From Halichondria panicea (taxonomy: Eukaryota; Porifera; Demospongiae; Suberitida; Halichondriidae), in the NCBI RefSeq assembly GCF_963675165.1, contig NC_087385.1, positions 1,302,501 to 1,366,500 on the forward strand: a DNA stretch of 64,000 nucleotides, given 5' to 3'. The notes beneath the pieces are model-generated. The model was not told the DNA's origin. It saw nothing but the letters and a program-made list of their open reading frames with translations, and did no database searches. Position numbers and translations under genes: made by a program. Positions 61,469-64,000 of the stretch are shown in pieces. Positions within the stretch are counted from its first letter, which is position 1. The number at the start of each line of letters is the position of its first letter.

Positions 61469-61947
61469 CTAAAGTATACGTACCAGAAACGATCTCTACA
61501 AATTCTATAGGTATATTATATTAGTCACCTGATGCAGGAAGTTATTTAAGCTGTTTTGTGAATGAGGAATTACTCATGCAAAATTAATGTTCTTGTTTGA
61601 TTTTACACTTGTTATGTAGACAGTATCCAGGTAAGTAACACAAAACACAAGCGTGATTTGCACATGTGTATAATAATTATAATTGAAATTTGGAACCGCA
61701 AAGGTGGGGTCCGTTAGGCATGCGCAGAAAGAGAATGAAGCAATACAGGAAGTTAATGTAGGGTTTCAGCTGCATAAAAGCTTCTAAGCGGAAGTTGAAC
61801 CTCATTTGTAAAGCCTGAGTCTACAGTCGTTGCCTGCAAACGAAGGCTTTTTGAAACTCTCTCCTGCAACTATTTTTTCCTGTAAGTTGATCTTTATTTA
61901 ATATCGTACTGATACTCTTCTTCTATTTACAGGTACAGTGATCGAAA
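61469..61947 (+). promoter_or_regulatory. Intergenic promoter and 5' UTR of alpha-tubulin 2
   Basis: It holds the 3' UTR of gene 1 and then the promoter of gene 2. A 5'-UTR intron lies at 61882-61932 (CCT|GTAAGTTG ... TTTACAG|GTAC), 15 bases before the ATG. No further feature is seen. Confidence 0.6.
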
Positions 61948-63306
61948 ATGCGTGAGGTTATATCCATTCATATTGGCCAGTGTGGCGTTCAGATAGGCAA
62001 TGCGTGCTGGGAACTGTATTGCTTGGAGCATGGAATCCAACCTGATGGACTGATGCCTTCTGACAAGACCATCGGTGGCGGTGATGATTCTTTCAACACT
62101 TTCTTTAGCGAGACTGGTGGAGGAAAGCATGTACCTCGTGCTATTTTCGTTGACCTCGAACCTAGTGTTATTGATGAAGTTCGCACAGGCACCTACCGGC
62201 AACTTTTCCACCCTGAGCAACTCATCACTGGCAAAGAAGATGCTGCCAACAATTATGCTCGTGGCCACTACACTGTGGGGAAAGAAAAGGTTGACGAGAC
62301 ATTAGATCGAGTTCGCAAGCTTGCCGATCAGTGCACTGGCCTTCAAGGATTCCTTATTTTCCGATCGTTTGGTGGAGGTACTGGTTCTGGCTTTGCCTCT
62401 CTTCTAATGGAGCGTCTCTCGGTTGACTTTGGAAAGAAATCCAAGCTCGAATTCTCTGTCTACCCAGCTCCTCAAATTGCCACTGCTGTTGTTGAACCGT
62501 ACAATTCGATTCTTACGACTCACACAACGTTGGAGCATGCTGACTGTTCTTTCATGGTCGACAACGAGGCTATCTACGAGATCTGCAAGAAGAACCTTGA
62601 TATTGATCGTCCTAGTTACTCTAGCCTCAATCGTCTTTTGGCTCAAGTTGTTTCTTCAATCACAGCTTCACTGCGATTTGATGGCTCTCTGAATGTTGAT
62701 TTGACCGAATTTCAGACGAATCTTGTCCCCTACCCTCGAATTCACTTTCCTTTGGTGACCTATGCCCCCATTATCTCCGCTGAGAAGGCCTATCACGAAA
62801 CTCTAACAACGATGGAAATCACCACATCATGTTTCGAACCTGCCAATCAGATGGTGAAGTGCGACCCTCGTCATGGCAAGTACATGGCCTGCTGTCTACT
62901 CTATCGTGGTGATGTTGTTCCTAAGGATGTGAATACTGCTATTGCTAACATCAAAGCAAAGCGTACTATCCAATTTGTTGACTGGTGTCCCACCGGCTTC
63001 AAGGTCGGAATTAATTATCAAGCTGCAGCAGCCGTCCCTGGCGGTGATGTGGCTAAAGTTCAACGATCTGTTTGTATGCTGTCTAACACGACTGCCATTG
63101 CTGAGGCCTGGGCTCGTCTTGACCACAAGTTCGATTTGATGTACGCCAAGCGTGCATTCGTCCACTGGTATGTGGGAGAAGGTATGGAAGAGGGAGAGTT
63201 CTCTGAGGCTCGTGAAGATCTTGCTGCTCTCGAGAAAGATTACGAAGAGGTTGGTGCCGACACTGCAGAAGATGGTGACGAAGATGAGGAGGAGGATGAA
63301 TACTAA
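61948..63306 (+). CDS. TUBA: Alpha-tubulin 2
   Basis: 452 residues, uninterrupted CDS. It starts [20 protein letters not shown]. Lys40 lies in [10 protein letters not shown], followed by GGGTGSG and the catalytic Glu in [14 protein letters not shown]. The tail DEDEEEDEY is a standard polyglutamylatable acidic tail with terminal Tyr. From about residue 290 on, long nucleotide stretches are almost the same as in gene 1 (for example around ATCAAGCTGCAGCAGCCGTC), pointing to a recent tandem duplication or gene conversion, while the N-terminal and middle parts have diverged more. Confidence 0.97.
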   Translation: MREVISIHIGQCGVQIGNACWELYCLEHGIQPDGLMPSDKTIGGGDDSFNTFFSETGGGKHVPRAIFVDLEPSVIDEVRTGTYRQLFHPEQLITGKEDAANNYARGHYTVGKEKVDETLDRVRKLADQCTGLQGFLIFRSFGGGTGSGFASLLMERLSVDFGKKSKLEFSVYPAPQIATAVVEPYNSILTTHTTLEHADCSFMVDNEAIYEICKKNLDIDRPSYSSLNRLLAQVVSSITASLRFDGSLNVDLTEFQTNLVPYPRIHFPLVTYAPIISAEKAYHETLTTMEITTSCFEPANQMVKCDPRHGKYMACCLLYRGDVVPKDVNTAIANIKAKRTIQFVDWCPTGFKVGINYQAAAAVPGGDVAKVQRSVCMLSNTTAIAEAWARLDHKFDLMYAKRAFVHWYVGEGMEEGEFSEAREDLAALEKDYEEVGADTAEDGDEDEEEDEY

Positions 63307-63779
63307 CTCAAAACTGAATTTATAATTTGCACTATAACGTATAATACCCAACGCCCTGCTGTTATTTGATTGTATTTTAGTTGTGCAAAAACAAAATTTT
63401 ATATCAAAATCAGTGTGTAACTTTTTATAATGCCGGTTTATTATGACGTCATGTCTTCATAACCATTCCCTAAAACTTAATATCCCTATATTAGACAAAT
63501 ATCGGCTTATGACAGCCCTTGCTTGACCACAACAATGCTACATACAAGTATGCATGTGCATTAATCTTAATGCGGAAGTGTGTGGGTTGTGTTGCATTTA
63601 TAAGTGACTGCACTGACTGAAATCTTCATTTTCTAGCCTTGCAATCGTCGCTTGCCGGAGGCTCTAGCTGTTGGATCTGTTTAGTTTCTGCAGCTCTACG
63701 GTATGTACATAGATCTAATGTAACCGTCATTATAATTATAAACAGTGGCCTTGTTGCTTTCGCAGATCAAAATATCAAG
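63307..63779 (+). promoter_or_regulatory. Intergenic region and 5' UTR of alpha-tubulin 3
   Basis: 3' UTR of gene 2 and promoter of gene 3. A 5'-UTR intron lies at 63701-63765 (ACG|GTATGT ... TTCGCAG|ATC), 14 bases before the ATG. Confidence 0.6.
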
Positions 63780-64000
63780 ATGCGTGAAGTGATCTCTCTC
63801 CATGTTGGCCAATGTGGCGTTCAGATGGGAAATGCTTGTTGGGAGCTGTATTGTCTTGAGCATGGCATTCAGCCAGACGGATTGATGCCTTCTGACAAGA
63901 CTATCGGTGGCGGTGATGATTCTTTCAACACTTTCTTCAGCGAGACTGGTGGAGGAAAGCATGTACCTCGTGCTATTTTCATTGACCTCGAACCTAGTGT
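63780..64000 (+). CDS. TUBA: Alpha-tubulin 3 (partial, cut by window edge)
   Basis: The first 73 codons begin [20 protein letters not shown] and continue through [20 protein letters not shown] with Lys40 kept. The sequence is very close to gene 2. The rest lies outside the window. Confidence 0.95.
   Translation, partial: MREVISLHVGQCGVQMGNACWELYCLEHGIQPDGLMPSDKTIGGGDDSFNTFFSETGGGKHVPRAIFIDLEPS

Overview
The window looks like metazoan nuclear DNA, most likely from a demosponge of the Amphimedon type. The genes are intron-rich and closely packed, and they include clear animal families: NSMAF/FAN with BEACH and WD40 domains, a PH-RhoGAP protein of the ARHGAP22/24/25 class, a FAM162/UPF0389 protein and alpha-tubulins. 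There is also a lineage-expanded array of kelch plus tyrosine-kinase-like (TKL) kinase genes and a dense load of short inverted-repeat transposons. The species assignment is inference; no search was run.

Region 1 (1-33.4 kb) is an accessory-like tandem array on the minus strand. It holds three complete five-exon genes (24892-28920, 29811-33077 and, with a weakened splice donor, 10055-13836), one gene running off the left edge (1-1544) and one orphan first exon (5681-6170). Each complete gene encodes a kelch propeller, a coiled-coil linker and a TKL kinase domain. Lengths of about 794, 762 and 725 residues are supported by exon sums that are exact multiples of three. The array is interrupted by a Ty3/gypsy pol fragment, stray exons of other genes (a DNAJA last exon; two copies of an ATG8/LC3 last exon that lie at the 3' side of two kelch-kinase genes) and many MITEs.

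The 14.6-23.0 kb interval is a nest of transposons. It contains a decayed Ginger-like element with a 4-bp target duplication (integrase zinc domain, Ulp1 protease, PHD finger). It also contains a family of elements that begin TAGCCTCGA and have perfect 9-bp target duplications. One member carries an intact two-exon 270-residue Gag-like ORF, another a RecQ-like helicase fragment. The same family has 33-47 bp palindromic miniature members at 16598, 33372 and 59830.

Region 2 (33.4-59.8 kb) is ordinary gene territory: FAM162-like (+), NSMAF (-), a PH-RhoGAP-coiled-coil gene (+, 590 residues) and a long coiled-coil protein with UVR-like motifs (-). FAM162 and NSMAF converge, NSMAF and the RhoGAP gene diverge, and the RhoGAP and UVR genes converge. 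Three introns in three of these genes end in tandemly repeated 3' splice-site modules, in two cases including the first exon bases.

Region 3 (60.1-64 kb) is a head-to-tail alpha-tubulin cluster with two complete genes and a third cut by the window edge. Their CDSs are uninterrupted; the second and third have an intron just upstream of the ATG.
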